Assembly (NCBI GenBank): GCA_963747555.1
Contig: CAVVFZ010000002.1
Coordinates: forward strand, 157,346 to 221,345
DNA: 64,000 nt
Origin: DUZB01 sp963747555
GTDB lineage: Bacteria; Desulfobacterota; DSM-4660; Desulfatiglandales; Desulfatiglandaceae
Direction of reading: 5' to 3'
The position numbers and the translations under genes were made by a program. The notes below the pieces were generated by a model. It saw nothing but the letters and a program-made list of their open reading frames with translations. It ran no database searches and had not been told where the DNA came from. This document shows positions 38,608 through 46,698 of this stretch, piece after piece. The stretch's first letter is position 1; each line of letters begins with the position of its first letter.

Positions 38608-41068
38608 GAAAATGTTTAAAAGCATGAAAAAAGATCATCAGGAAACGACCGGGGATGAACTGCTCTACTACCCACTTCTGCCTTTGCGGGATGTGGTAGT
38701 TTTCCCCAATGTGGTTGTCCCCCTGTTTGTGGGCCGTGAAAAATCGATCAAGGCCCTTGAGTACGCACTCTCTCATAACAAGGAAATCTTTCTTGCCGCG
38801 CAGAGGGAGGCGGAGTCGGACGACCCTTCACCCAAGGATATCTATACATTCGGCACTCTCGGGACGGTTCTCCAACTTCTGAAATTGCCTGACGGCACCG
38901 TAAAGGCCCTCATTGAAGGAAAAGAGAGGGGTCAGATACAAAACTTTGCGGACCGACAGGGGTTCTTTATTGTTGAGGTGGTGAAGCTCGGTACTTCCTC
39001 TGCCCAGAACCTTGAGACAAAGGCAATGTTGAGGGCTATCCACAGCAGCTTTGAAGAGTATGCTAAACTCAACAACAAAATCGGGAAGGAAATCGTTTCC
39101 GCCGTTACCTCCATCACGGACCCAGGAAGACTGGCTGATACCATCGCCGGGCACCTGGCGCTGAAGGTCAGCGACAAGCAGGAACTGCTTGAAGCCGTCG
39201 AGCTCAACGTCCGATTGGAGAAACTTTTTGAAAAGCTGGCGAAAGAGGTGGACATCCTTCGTCTTGAGCACCGACTCAGGACCCGAGTAAAGAACCAGAT
39301 GGAAAAAACTCAGAAGGATTATTACCTCAATGAGCAGATTCGGGCCATCCAAAAAGAGATGGGCACAAAAGATGATTTTAAGGCGGAGCTTGATGAATTA
39401 GACAAGAAGATCAAGAAGAAGAGGCTGAGTAAAGAGGCCCACCAGCGAATCAGGCAGGAATTCAAGAAATTGAAAATGATGGCGCCCATGTCCGCGGAAG
39501 CAGCGGTGGTAAGGAATTATATCGACTGGATACTTGATCTTCCGTGGAATAATAAGTCAAAAACTCGAATCGAAATCAGTGAAGCGGAAGCGATTCTTGA
39601 TGAAGATCATTACGGTCTCAAAAAGCCGAAAGAGAGAATTATCGAATATCTTGCGGTGCAGGAACTGACGAAGAAGCTGAAAGGGCCTATCCTTTGTCTC
39701 GTGGGACCCCCGGGAGTGGGAAAGACTTCACTGGCTAAATCGGTGGCAAGAGCGACGGGGAGGAATTTTGTACGTCTTTCCCTGGGCGGTGTCAGAGATG
39801 AGGCCGAAATAAGAGGACACCGAAGGACCTATATCGGGGCATTGCCCGGTAAAATCATACAGTACCTGAAGAAGGCCAAGACCAACAATCCCGTATTCTG
39901 TCTCGATGAAGTGGATAAAATGAGCACCGATTTTCGCGGGGACCCCTCCGCGGCGCTCCTGGAGGTGCTTGACCCGGAACAGAATGTGGCGTTCAACGAT
40001 CATTACCTGGATCTGGATTATGATCTTTCCGATGTATTCTTTATTACCACCGCCAATAATCTCTACAATATTCCCGTCCCTCTCCAGGACAGGATGGAAG
40101 TGATCCGACTTCCGGGATATACGGAGGTGGAAAAGCTCAAGATCGCAAAGCAATTTCTCATAAAGAAACAAATTGAACAAAACGGACTTGAACCTTCGAA
40201 TATCTCTTTTACCGACCAGGCTATCCTCAGTATTATCCGCACCCACACAAGTGAAGCGGGCGTGAGAAACCTGGAAAGAGAAATTTCTTCCATCTGCCGG
40301 AAAGTCGCAAAGGAGATCGTCAAAAGAGGGAAAGACAAGAAGATTGAAATAAAGACGCAGTCTGTTCAGAAATATCTTGGTGTGGGAAGATATCGTTATG
40401 GCAGGACCGAAGAGAAGGATGCCGTGGGTGTCACCACCGGTCTTGCGTGGACCGATGTCGGAGGAGAGCTTCTGCAGACGGAGGCAACGATTATGCCCGG
40501 GAAAGGCAGTCTGGTCTTAACGGGTAAGTTGGGTGAGGTCATGCAGGAATCGGCCCAGGCGGCCTTGAGCTATGTAAGGTCGCGGGCAAAACAGTTGAAG
40601 CTCCCTGATGGGTTTTATGAAAAGATCGATATCCATGTCCATGTCCCTGAAGGCGCCACCCCGAAAGACGGGCCTTCGGCCGGCATCACCATGGCCACCT
40701 CACTCGTATCGGCCTTGACGGGGTACCCTGTGAATCGCAATATCGCGATGACCGGTGAAATAACCTTGAGGGGAAGAGTTCTTCCCATCGGCGGACTGAA
40801 AGAGAAAATTCTGGCTGCCCACAGGGGCGGCGTGAGCAAGGTGCTTATTCCTTTTGAGAACAAGAAGGATATTTCGGAAATACCGAAAAAGGTTCTCAAG
40901 AAAGTGGAGTTGGTTCTGGTGGAACATATGGATCAAGTCCTTCCAGAAGCCCTGATTGTGGGCGAGGGAGAACAGTTGTTTGCGGCCCAAGACGAGTGTA
41001 AGCCGTTCTGTCTTAGTGAGCTGGTAAAGGTTTCAGGAAGAGCGGAACAAAATATTACCGCGCACTGA
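38600..41068 (+). CDS. lon: ATP-dependent protease Lon
   Basis: 822-residue LonA-type protease. The N-terminal substrate domain begins LPLRDVVVFP; Walker A GPPGVGKTSLAKS is near residue 370; the catalytic Ser is in DGPSAGITMATS near 693 and the Lys in GGLKEKILAAHRGG near 735. The start overlaps clpX by 8 bases. It degrades misfolded proteins and, relevant here, is the usual protease of type II antitoxins such as those encoded just downstream (established for E. coli, inference here). Confidence 0.97.
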   Translation: MDKKMFKSMKKDHQETTGDELLYYPLLPLRDVVVFPNVVVPLFVGREKSIKALEYALSHNKEIFLAAQREAESDDPSPKDIYTFGTLGTVLQLLKLPDGTVKALIEGKERGQIQNFADRQGFFIVEVVKLGTSSAQNLETKAMLRAIHSSFEEYAKLNNKIGKEIVSAVTSITDPGRLADTIAGHLALKVSDKQELLEAVELNVRLEKLFEKLAKEVDILRLEHRLRTRVKNQMEKTQKDYYLNEQIRAIQKEMGTKDDFKAELDELDKKIKKKRLSKEAHQRIRQEFKKLKMMAPMSAEAAVVRNYIDWILDLPWNNKSKTRIEISEAEAILDEDHYGLKKPKERIIEYLAVQELTKKLKGPILCLVGPPGVGKTSLAKSVARATGRNFVRLSLGGVRDEAEIRGHRRTYIGALPGKIIQYLKKAKTNNPVFCLDEVDKMSTDFRGDPSAALLEVLDPEQNVAFNDHYLDLDYDLSDVFFITTANNLYNIPVPLQDRMEVIRLPGYTEVEKLKIAKQFLIKKQIEQNGLEPSNISFTDQAILSIIRTHTSEAGVRNLEREISSICRKVAKEIVKRGKDKKIEIKTQSVQKYLGVGRYRYGRTEEKDAVGVTTGLAWTDVGGELLQTEATIMPGKGSLVLTGKLGEVMQESAQAALSYVRSRAKQLKLPDGFYEKIDIHVHVPEGATPKDGPSAGITMATSLVSALTGYPVNRNIAMTGEITLRGRVLPIGGLKEKILAAHRGGVSKVLIPFENKKDISEIPKKVLKKVELVLVEHMDQVLPEALIVGEGEQLFAAQDECKPFCLSELVKVSGRAEQNITAH

Positions 41069-41088
41069 AATTATCATTCTGAAAACGC

Positions 41089-41117
41089 TTGACAAGAAGA
41101 AGTAAAGTTGATAGATA
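41089..41117 (+). promoter_or_regulatory. Promoter of the tRNA-Val/tRNA-Asp pair
   Basis: TTGACA, 17 bases, TAGATA, located 19 bases before tRNA-Val. Confidence 0.7.
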
Positions 41118-41135
41118 TCTCTATTCTTCATGAGC

Positions 41136-41210
41136 AGGCGGGTAGCTCAGTGGGAGAGCATCGGCCTTACAAGCCGAGGGTCGCGGGTTCAAGCCCCGCT
41201 CCGCCTACCA
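41136..41210 (+). tRNA. tRNA-Val(TAC)
   Basis: 75 bases with encoded CCA. Acceptor AGGCGGG pairs with TCCGCCT; anticodon loop CTTACAA gives TAC; T-arm GCGGGTTCAAGCCCCGC. Confidence 0.95.
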
Positions 41211-41252
41211 TTGCGCTGTAAAAACCGCGGGATTAATAAGGAGTTAGTTTAC

Positions 41253-41329
<77 letters not shown>

Positions 41330-41340
41330 CAATAAAAACA

Positions 41341-41373
41341 AGGGCTTACGTCAATATCGTAAGCCCTTTTTTT
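41341..41373 (+). terminator. Rho-independent terminator after tRNA-Asp
   Basis: AGGGCTTACG pairs with CGTAAGCCCT around a 6-base loop, followed by a T-run. It marks the end of the housekeeping block; the toxin-antitoxin island begins after it. Confidence 0.9.
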
Positions 41374-41511
41374 ATGCCCTGGAAATGCCGTACCCCACAC
41401 CCGTTAAGGAAATGGGCCTTTCAATATAGTTCTGCCCTATCTCCGAGCCACTTGCCTTCCGACCCTCTCCCCTTCTCACCTTCTCACACTCTTTTCTTTT
41501 TCTCTGCCTGT

Positions 41512-41544
41512 CCCGTGAAGCCGTTGTTGCTGTCGTTTCACGGG
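41512..41544. repeat. Dyad of the GTGAAAC/GTTTCAC family
   Basis: CCCGTGAA and TTCACGGG form an 8-bp stem. Related dyads occur at 43216-43253, 43492-43525 and 52854-52887, with half-site-like pieces (TTTCACCGGGG) at about 42428. Confidence 0.5.
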
Positions 41545-41610
41545 GGCGCCTCTGCGCAAAAATCCAAATAAGTTTACAAAGTTACCAACATCCCCCATTC
41601 CTTACATTCG

Positions 41611-41745
41611 ATGTTGAAAGTTCGATGTTCGATGTTCAACGTTCGTCAGTGTTCAGTGTTCAGTGTTCGACGTTCATCCTTTCCCATTTGTCCTCTCGTC
41701 TTCCGTCCTCTGTCCTCCCTCCGTTCTCCGTCTTCTGACATCCGA
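41611..41745. repeat. Heptanucleotide tract 1
   Basis: GTTCRAY-type heptads (GTTCGAT, GTTCAAC, GTTCAGT) fill about 41611-41674 and CYGTCYT-type heptads (CCGTCCT, CTGTCCT) about 41690-41745. It opens the toxin-antitoxin island. Confidence 0.8.
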
Positions 41746-41763
41746 CCCCTGACGTCGTTTACA

Positions 41764-41791
41764 TTGACAATATATGATAAGATATGATAAT
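41764..41791 (+). promoter_or_regulatory. Promoter of TA module 1
   Basis: TTGACA, 16 bases, GATAAT. The predicted start (about 41798) is at the toxin ATG (41800), so the toxin may be translated from a leaderless mRNA. Confidence 0.6.
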
Positions 41792-41799
41792 CTCGAAAA

Positions 41800-42087
41800 A
41801 TGAAAGTTTTCCAAATGCCAAGATTTAAGAAATACGTAAAGAAGCTTCCCCGCCACTTGCAGCAGGTAATCCTGGATGAGGTGGAAGGTCTCTTGGCAAA
41901 TCCTGGTAAGGCTGAACTTAAGAAAGGCGACCTGTCGGGCTTCAGAGTTCATAAATTTACGATGAACCGTCAGCTAACCCTGTTGGCCTATAAGGCTGAA
42001 GATGATTTCCTTGTGTTGTACCAGGTTGGTCCACACGAAAATTTTTACAATAACCTCAAAAAATATCTGAAAGAAATGGGGGTTTGA
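41800..42087 (+). CDS. RelE/ParE-superfamily toxin (TA module 1)
   Basis: 95-residue protein with the basic N-terminal helix (FKKYVKKLPRHLQQVILDEV) and the strand-rich C-terminal half (FRVHKFTMNRQLTLLAYKAE, FLVLYQVGPHENFY) typical of RelE/ParE-like toxins, which cleave mRNA at the ribosome or poison gyrase. Toxin-first order; the antitoxin begins 1 base after its stop. No ribosome-binding site precedes the ATG and the predicted transcript starts at it. A second ATG at 41815 is possible. Activity (RNase or gyrase) cannot be told. Confidence 0.8.
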   Translation: MKVFQMPRFKKYVKKLPRHLQQVILDEVEGLLANPGKAELKKGDLSGFRVHKFTMNRQLTLLAYKAEDDFLVLYQVGPHENFYNNLKKYLKEMGV

Positions 42088-42088
42088 A

Positions 42089-42418
42089 ATGCTTACAGCA
42101 GAAAAGGTCATCGAGGAAATATATCTTCTTCCACTTGAGGAAAGGCGAAAAATTGCTGTCCATATTATGGAGTTCGGAATACGAGGACAAAACCAAGAGG
42201 TTCCTGAGATCCTTGATATGAAAGCATGGCAGGATGAAATTGCAAAAAAACCGTTTAATCTTAAAGAAGCCGCGGAATATCTTGGGGTGTCATCCGTCAC
42301 TCTTAGAAGGTGGGTAAAAGCAGGCCGGGTATCGGCATCTAAAATAGGCAGGGCATATACATTCGACGTGAGCGTCCTTAAAGAACTCAAAAAGGAGCAC
42401 ATCACAAAACATCCCTGA
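42089..42418 (+). CDS. Helix-turn-helix (excisionase-type) antitoxin (TA module 1)
   Basis: 109 residues. The N-terminal helical part (LTAEKVIEEIYLLPLEERRK) probably wraps the toxin. The C-terminal half is a MerR/excisionase-like DNA-binding domain (FNLKEAAEYLGVSSVTLRRW, then SKIGRAYTF) expected to bind the module's own promoter. GGGGG upstream serves as ribosome-binding site. It follows a toxin-first pattern like modules 4, 5 and 7. Confidence 0.78.
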   Translation: MLTAEKVIEEIYLLPLEERRKIAVHIMEFGIRGQNQEVPEILDMKAWQDEIAKKPFNLKEAAEYLGVSSVTLRRWVKAGRVSASKIGRAYTFDVSVLKELKKEHITKHP

Positions 42419-42480
42419 ACCGCTATTTCACCGGGGTGCCCTCCGATCTCCGACCTCAGTCCTCCCACCACACTTCAGGC
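42419..42480. repeat. Short pyrimidine-rich spacer between TA modules 1 and 2
   Basis: Contains TTTCACCGGGGTG (half of the GTTTCAC dyad family) followed by degenerate CTCCGAT/CTCCGAC/CTCAGTC/CTCCCAC units, a decayed form of the heptad tracts. Confidence 0.5.
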
Positions 42481-42509
42481 TTGACAAAAACATGCATGAA
42501 GCAAATAAT
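42481..42509 (+). promoter_or_regulatory. Promoter of TA module 2
   Basis: TTGACA at 42481 with AATAAT at 17 bases (ATAATA at 18). AGGAGGTGA follows just before the antitoxin ATG. Confidence 0.5.
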
Positions 42510-42536
42510 AAGTCAAAATGAGTCAGGAGGTGAGTC

Positions 42537-42794
42537 ATGGCGCAAATCACATTACGTGGAATGGACCCTGAGATGGAACGGGACATTCGGAGGATGGCCC
42601 GCAAAAGCGGAAAATCACTTAACCGCATCATTCTGGATATGATTTATGAACACACAAGTTACAAAAAAAACACGAAAATCGGTCCTGCGGATTCTTTGAG
42701 AACTCTCGCCGGGGGATGGAGCGAAAAGGATGCGGAAGAGTTTTTGGAGTCCATTAAATCATCTGAACAGATTGATGAGGACATGTGGAGATGA
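42537..42794 (+). CDS. Ribbon-helix-helix antitoxin (FitA/VapB-like, TA module 2)
   Basis: 85 residues starting with the RHH strand-helix (AQITLRGMDPEMERDIRRMA, then GKSLNRIILDMI), with an acidic C-terminal tail for toxin binding (SIKSSEQIDEDMW). Very strong ribosome-binding site AGGAGGTGA. The TGA overlaps the toxin ATG, so the toxin is translationally coupled. Confidence 0.85.
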   Translation: MAQITLRGMDPEMERDIRRMARKSGKSLNRIILDMIYEHTSYKKNTKIGPADSLRTLAGGWSEKDAEEFLESIKSSEQIDEDMWR

Positions 42795-43180
42795 AGATCC
42801 TGCTGGATACAAATGCGTATGTGGGATTTAAGCGAAATCTTACTGATCTGGTCGAAATGATTGTGGGTGCCGAATGGATACTGTTTTCTCCCGTGGTCTT
42901 GGGAGAACTGATGTTCGGTTTTCGTACCGGCGCCAAATTCGAAGAAAACATGAAGAGTCTCGATGAATTTCTAAATCACGATGTGGTGGAAATCCCTCAA
43001 ATCGGCAAAACAACTTCAGACCGTTATTCCAGAATCGCCGCCCAGTTGAAACGAAAGGGAACTCCTATACCCAGCAACGATATATGGATTGCAGCACAAA
43101 CCATGGAGTGCGGGGCCGAACTCATAACATCGGATCAGCATTTCAACAAAATAGATGGACTGGTCCATACAACCTTCTAA
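42791..43180 (+). CDS. vapC: PIN-domain ribonuclease toxin (VapC/FitB-like, TA module 2)
   Basis: 129 residues. The PIN acidic cluster is visible as LLDTNAYVG (first Asp), GELMFG (Glu), and the C-terminal NDIWIAAQ and TSDQHFNKI acidic positions. It cleaves RNA, in known cases initiator tRNA or 23S rRNA; the target here is unknown. The start at 42791 (ATGA overlap) is chosen over a GTG at 42785. Confidence 0.88.
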   Translation: MKILLDTNAYVGFKRNLTDLVEMIVGAEWILFSPVVLGELMFGFRTGAKFEENMKSLDEFLNHDVVEIPQIGKTTSDRYSRIAAQLKRKGTPIPSNDIWIAAQTMECGAELITSDQHFNKIDGLVHTTF

Positions 43181-43183
43181 AAT

Positions 43184-43437
43184 ACACAATCCGTCCTCCG
43201 TCCTCTGTCCTCCCTGCCCCGTCAAACCCGTTTTGTATTTTGTTTAACTGGGGGACGAAGTCTCAGCAAAGCCCATTTCACTGGGGTGTTCGACGTTCGT
43301 CAGTGTTCACCGTTCATCTTTTCACATCCTCATTCAATATTGGAAGTTCGAAGTTCGATGTTCGACGTTCGTCAGTGTTCGACGTTCGTCCTTTCCCGTC
43401 TGTCCTCCGTCCTCCGTCATCTGATCTCTGACATCTG
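43184..43437. repeat. Heptanucleotide tract 2/3 with dyads
   Basis: CYGTCYT heptads at 43190-43212, a GTCAAAC/GTTTAAC dyad at 43216-43253, GTTCRAY heptads at 43292-43312 and 43345-43392, then CYGTCYT heptads again to about 43437. The whole gap to the next module (about 520 bp) has no gene. Confidence 0.8.
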
Positions 43438-43491
43438 TCTTTACCCTTTTTGCTCTTATTTAACTGGGATGAAACTTTGTTTCTTTTGCCT

Positions 43492-43525
43492 GCCCAGTGA
43501 AACCTATCTTTTCGTTTCACCGGGC
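43492..43525. repeat. GTGAAAC/GTTTCAC dyad
   Basis: GCCCAGTGAAAC pairs with GTTTCACCGGGC (one mismatch) around a 10-base loop. It is followed by TTTCACCTGG and TTTAACCGGGC half-site-like copies. Confidence 0.6.
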
Positions 43526-43575
43526 TTTCACCTGGTTTAACCGGGCTTCAATCTCTCATCTTTTCCCGTATGCGG

Positions 43576-43613
43576 AACTTTTTTTATAATTTTATGGACG
43601 TCCCGAAACCCAC
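43576..43613 (+). repeat. Upstream block shared by TA modules 3 and 4, copy 1
   Basis: ACTTTTTTTATAATTTTATG followed by GACGTCCCGAAACCCA; nearly the same sequence occurs at 44484-44519 before module 4. Confidence 0.75.
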
Positions 43614-43672
43614 CGGAACAATGTCCCCTATTCCATACATTCTTTCTTACTTTACGGTGGGTATTTGTTGTC

Positions 43673-43701
43673 TTGATTTTGCACCAAGTTAATGGTACAC
43701 A
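43673..43701 (+). promoter_or_regulatory. Possible promoter of TA module 3
   Basis: TTGATT, 17 bases, TACACA; weaker than the other module promoters. Confidence 0.4.
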
Positions 43702-43739
43702 TCAATGCACACTTATTAGCCATAAAAGGAGGGAAAAAT

Positions 43740-43997
43740 ATGCAACCAAAACTACAACCCAAAAAGGTTAGACTTAATGTCCAAATCTCTCCTGAACTCA
43801 AGGGCAAGCTCTCCCAACTATCCTCTTATCAAGGCAAAAGAGTTTCTGCACTGGTTCGAGAGTCTATTGAAGAAAAATTGGAGGCAATTGAAAAAGAAAT
43901 ATTTGAGGACAAAATGAAGTGTGCATACCAGGCGTTGGCACAGGAAAATCTGGAAATCTCAGAGGATTTCAAATACGTCGATTCCGAAAACCTTTAA
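43740..43997 (+). CDS. Ribbon-helix-helix antitoxin (TA module 3)
   Basis: 85 residues from the ATG at 43740, which has AGGAGGG upstream; a frame extension to 43692 is not supported. RHH signature VRLNVQISPELKGKLSQLSS then KRVSALVRESIEEKL. The C-terminal tail is acidic. It precedes the MazF gene by 15 bp and should neutralise it and repress the operon. Confidence 0.8.
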   Translation: MQPKLQPKKVRLNVQISPELKGKLSQLSSYQGKRVSALVRESIEEKLEAIEKEIFEDKMKCAYQALAQENLEISEDFKYVDSENL

Positions 43998-44012
43998 TGA
44001 GGCAAAAAACCT

Positions 44013-44369
44013 ATGGCGGTTATTCAAGTTAAGCGGGGTGACATCTATTATGCGGATCTTGATCCGGTTGTGGGAAGGGAAACAGGCAAAACTCGACCTG
44101 TTCTTGTGATTCAAAACAACATCGGTAATATATATTCACCAACCACGATTGTGGCAGTCATCACCGAGTATTCAGAGAAAAAGGCATCGTATCCCATCTG
44201 TGTTGCCACCAAAAAGGAAGACGGTCTCAAAAAAGACTCCGTTGTTAATTTAGCTCAGATCAGAACCATTGACACAAAGAGGCTTACTACCCCAAAAGCA
44301 GGCTCCCTATCAAAAAATTCCATGAAGAAAGTCGATGATGCATTAAAGAACAGCCTCGCGCTCAGTTGA
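44013..44369 (+). CDS. mazF: MazF/PemK-family endoribonuclease toxin (TA module 3)
   Basis: 118 residues, canonical MazF length. Starts VKRGDIYYADLDPVVGRETGK, the conserved first strand and loop, then RPVLVIQNN, TTIVAVIT and SVVNLAQIRTIDTKRL, all typical. It cuts mRNA at short sequence motifs. Its ribosome-binding site (GAGG 12 bases upstream) is weak compared with that of the antitoxin. Confidence 0.92.
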   Translation: MAVIQVKRGDIYYADLDPVVGRETGKTRPVLVIQNNIGNIYSPTTIVAVITEYSEKKASYPICVATKKEDGLKKDSVVNLAQIRTIDTKRLTTPKAGSLSKNSMKKVDDALKNSLALS

Positions 44370-44370
44370 C

Positions 44371-44475
44371 CCCTGTCCGTCCTCCGTCCTCCGTCCTCCT
44401 GTCTCTCCGTCCTCCGTCTTCTGTCCTCCGTCTTCTGTCCTCTGACCTCCGTCATCTGATCTCTGGCATCTGTCT
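44371..44475. repeat. Heptanucleotide tract 4
   Basis: About 100 bp of nearly uninterrupted CYGTCYT heptads (CCGTCCT, CCGTCTT, CTGTCCT) directly after the mazF stop. Confidence 0.85.
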
Positions 44476-44483
44476 TTACGCGA

Positions 44484-44519
44484 GACTTTTTTATAAGTTT
44501 ATGGACGTTCCGAAACCCA
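44484..44519 (+). repeat. Upstream block shared by TA modules 3 and 4, copy 2
   Basis: GACTTTTTTATAAGTTTATG followed by GACGTTCCGAAACCCA, matching 43576-43613 with few differences. Confidence 0.75.
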
Positions 44520-44536
44520 GTTGCAGCTGAAGACCT

Positions 44537-44565
44537 TTGACAACACCATCCGTTTGTATTACATT
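44537..44565 (+). promoter_or_regulatory. Promoter of TA module 4
   Basis: TTGACA, 17 bases, TACATT. The predicted start coincides with the toxin ATG at 44572, so the message is probably leaderless. Confidence 0.65.
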
Positions 44566-44571
44566 TGGCAT

Positions 44572-44859
44572 ATGACACCAAGCTTTGAGTGGGACGACTT
44601 GAAAAACGACCAAAACAAGGAGAAGCATGGCGTTTCATTTTTTGATGCCCAATATGCTTTCGCCGATCCTCATCGCGTAATTATTGAGGATTTGGACCAT
44701 AGTGTAAATGAAGATCGGTTCTTTTGCTTTGGCAAGGTCAAAGGCGGCATCATGACCGTACGCTTTAGCGAAAGGCACGGGAGGATCAGGATCATCGGGG
44801 CAGGGTACTGGAGAAAGGGGAGGAGGATATATGACCAAGAGAATCAAATACACGGATGA
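44572..44859 (+). CDS. brnT: BrnT-family ribonuclease toxin (TA module 4)
   Basis: 95 residues from the ATG at 44572; an upstream in-frame extension overlaps the promoter and is rejected. Typical BrnT features: FEWDDLKNDQNKEKHGVSF, DAQYAFADPHRV, then ERHGRIRIIGAGYWRKGRR at the C-terminal strand. BrnT is a RelE-like RNase. It overlaps brnA by 29 bases. Confidence 0.9.
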   Translation: MTPSFEWDDLKNDQNKEKHGVSFFDAQYAFADPHRVIIEDLDHSVNEDRFFCFGKVKGGIMTVRFSERHGRIRIIGAGYWRKGRRIYDQENQIHG

Positions 44860-45073
44860 GCCCATGCAGACGGGCAAAATCGTAAAAGACTTTTTGCCCG
44901 GGCCTGGCGACCTGACCTTTAGAAAGGAACGGGTGTTGACGTTGCGCCTGGATGAACCAACTCTTGATGAGCTGAAAGAAGTCGCGAATAGCAAGGGCCT
45001 TGGGATGTCCACACTCGTCAGGATGTGGGTGAAAGAAAGGCTTGCCCACAACGCTTCTTCACAGGCCCAGTAG
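44831..45073 (+). CDS. brnA: BrnA-like antitoxin (TA module 4)
   Basis: 80 residues; N-terminal toxin-binding part, then an RHH-like C-terminus (VLTLRLDEPTLDELKEVANS, GMSTLVRMWVKERL). Strong GGAGGAGG just before the ATG, in contrast to the leaderless toxin. Confidence 0.82.
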   Translation: MTKRIKYTDEPMQTGKIVKDFLPGPGDLTFRKERVLTLRLDEPTLDELKEVANSKGLGMSTLVRMWVKERLAHNASSQAQ

Positions 45074-45118
45074 ACTCACCTTGTTAATGCATGTGTCCTT
45101 GCACTCAAACAAAAGCCC

Positions 45119-45149
45119 TTATGTCCGGCGTCCAACCCGCCGGGCATAA
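45119..45149. other. Hairpin after TA module 4
   Basis: TTATGTCCGGC pairs with GCCGGGCATAA (one mismatch), 9-base loop. No T-run. Possible transcript-end structure. Confidence 0.4.
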
Positions 45150-45257
45150 AATCTCTTCTTCGTTGTTTTCGCGCGCCAAGACGCCAAGTTTTCTTAACAA
45201 AATAACCCTATTGCTTTTTTTCGCGCCGTTGCGCGAGAAACTCTCCATCTGTCCGTC

Positions 45258-45465
45258 CTTCTCATTCAATGTTCGATGTTCAATGTTCGACGTTCATCTT
45301 TTCCCGTCTGTCTTCCGTCTTCTGTCTTCTGTCTTCCGTCTTGTCTCTGTCTCCGTCTTCCGTCCTCTGACATCTGTCTTTATCTCCGTCTTGCGTCTTC
45401 TGTCCTCCGTCTTCCGTCCTCTGTCATCTGTCTTCACCCTCCGTCTTCCGTCTTCCGTCCCTTGT
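45258..45465. repeat. Heptanucleotide tract 5
   Basis: GTTCRAY heptads at about 45264-45298 followed by some 160 bp of CYGTCYT heptads to 45465, the longest tract in the island. The gap 45074-45560 holds no gene. Confidence 0.85.
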
Positions 45466-45559
45466 TGTCTAATCCTCTTATCTTCTGATCTTCTATCCTT
45501 TACGCCCCCATCTTTTATCAGCTCAACAGCTTAATAGCTTACCAGCCCAAAAATTGCTC

Positions 45560-45589
45560 TTGACTTGTTTGTAGCGCATTGGCTACAAT
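45560..45589 (+). promoter_or_regulatory. Promoter of TA module 5
   Basis: TTGACT, 18 bases, TACAAT. Predicted start at 45596-45597, the first base of the toxin ATG. Confidence 0.65.
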
Positions 45590-45596
45590 GACATAC

Positions 45597-46067
45597 ATGA
45601 AACTCTTGATGGATGCCGATTGCCTGATTAAATTGACAGAAGCCGGGCTGAAGGAGCTCATCGCTGAAAATGCGTTCATTGATTTGCCTGAAACGGTAAA
45701 ACGTGAGGTGGTTGATGCGGGTAAAGCGAAAGGGCGCATGGATTCATTTGCGGTGGAGCAAAACATCGCATCCCAGATGATTAAGGTCATTCAATCGCCC
45801 GGGGATTACGCCAAAGGGGATCATGCCCTGGTCGCACTTTTTGACAAAGAGAGATATGACGCAGTTGCCACCGACGATGCCAAACTCACCCGTAAGCTGA
45901 GAGCCCATGGAATCCCTTTTATTTTACCGGGGCTTATTATCAATCATCTGAAAAAGAAAGGAAAAATTAGTTTGACCACGGCGCGTTGGGCATTGGACCA
46001 GCTGGCGGCATTTATCAGCGAAGATGAATTCAGCATGACAAAGCTGCTTTTGGAGAAAGAAAAATGA
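45597..46067 (+). CDS. PIN-like nuclease toxin (TA module 5)
   Basis: 156 residues from the ATG at 45597 (upstream TTG/ATG codons overlap the -10 box). The PIN-like acidic residues appear in LLMDADCLIKL near the start, the Glu in VKREVVDAG, and later GDHALVALF and ATDDAKLTRKL. Resembles DUF3368-type PIN proteins. Toxin-first, with ATGA overlap to the next gene. No Shine-Dalgarno sequence. Confidence 0.72.
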   Translation: MKLLMDADCLIKLTEAGLKELIAENAFIDLPETVKREVVDAGKAKGRMDSFAVEQNIASQMIKVIQSPGDYAKGDHALVALFDKERYDAVATDDAKLTRKLRAHGIPFILPGLIINHLKKKGKISLTTARWALDQLAAFISEDEFSMTKLLLEKEK

Positions 46068-46357
46068 AAGTAAAATCCATGAGGATTCCAGAGGATATCG
46101 ACAAGGCCATCGGCTACGTGGCACGTGCGGAAAAAATTGAAAACACGCATTCTTTGAGAAAGCTGGCGAGAATGGGGTTTGAGTCCTACGTCGCCCGGGA
46201 ATACAAGGATCGAAAAATCGCCCTTCGCGAGGCTGCCGATCTATTGAATCTAACGCTTTCCGAGACCATTGATCTCTTGTCAGATGTGGGCGTCAAAGGG
46301 AATATCCGGGCAGCAGATGTGATGAAAAGCCTTGAATCGCTAACAAAGACGAATTGA
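46064..46357 (+). CDS. UPF0175-like antitoxin (TA module 5)
   Basis: 97 residues. RHH-like start (MRIPEDIDKAIGYVARAEKI), then the UPF0175-like segment YKDRKIALREAADLLNLTLSE and IDLLSDVGVKG. GGAG upstream. Expected DNA-binding antitoxin of the PIN-like protein. Confidence 0.7.
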   Translation: MKVKSMRIPEDIDKAIGYVARAEKIENTHSLRKLARMGFESYVAREYKDRKIALREAADLLNLTLSETIDLLSDVGVKGNIRAADVMKSLESLTKTN

Positions 46358-46383
46358 CGCAGTCACGAGCGCAACCTATTTCA

Positions 46384-46590
46384 CCACGCCGTCCTCCGTC
46401 CTTCCCATTCAGTATTGGACGTTCAATGTTCAAGTGTTGACGGTCGTCCTTTCCCTTTCAGCTTCTATCCGACATCTGTGCATTCCTGACATCTGTCCTC
46501 TGACATCTGTCGTCTGTCCTCTTCTGCCGTCTGTCCTCCGTCTTCTGTCCTCTGCCCTCTGTCCTCCGTCCTCCGTCTTCCGTCTTCCGG
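46384..46590. repeat. Heptanucleotide tract 6
   Basis: A short CYGTCYT start, GTTCRAY-like units around 46411-46445, then CYGTCYT heptads from about 46494 to 46590. It opens just after TTTCACC (half dyad). Confidence 0.8.
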
Positions 46591-46633
46591 CTTCCTTTCT
46601 TTTCGTTTGATCAACGCCGTCCATTCGTTGCAC

Positions 46634-46662
46634 TTGACGCCTTGAGATACAAGCCGTATCAT
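46634..46662 (+). promoter_or_regulatory. Promoter of TA module 6
   Basis: TTGACG, 17 bases, TATCAT. It gives a short leader containing GGAGGG before the antitoxin ATG at 46699. Confidence 0.65.
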
Positions 46663-46698
46663 ACTCTTAGCCGAAAACAATCAATGGAGGGATGTAAA

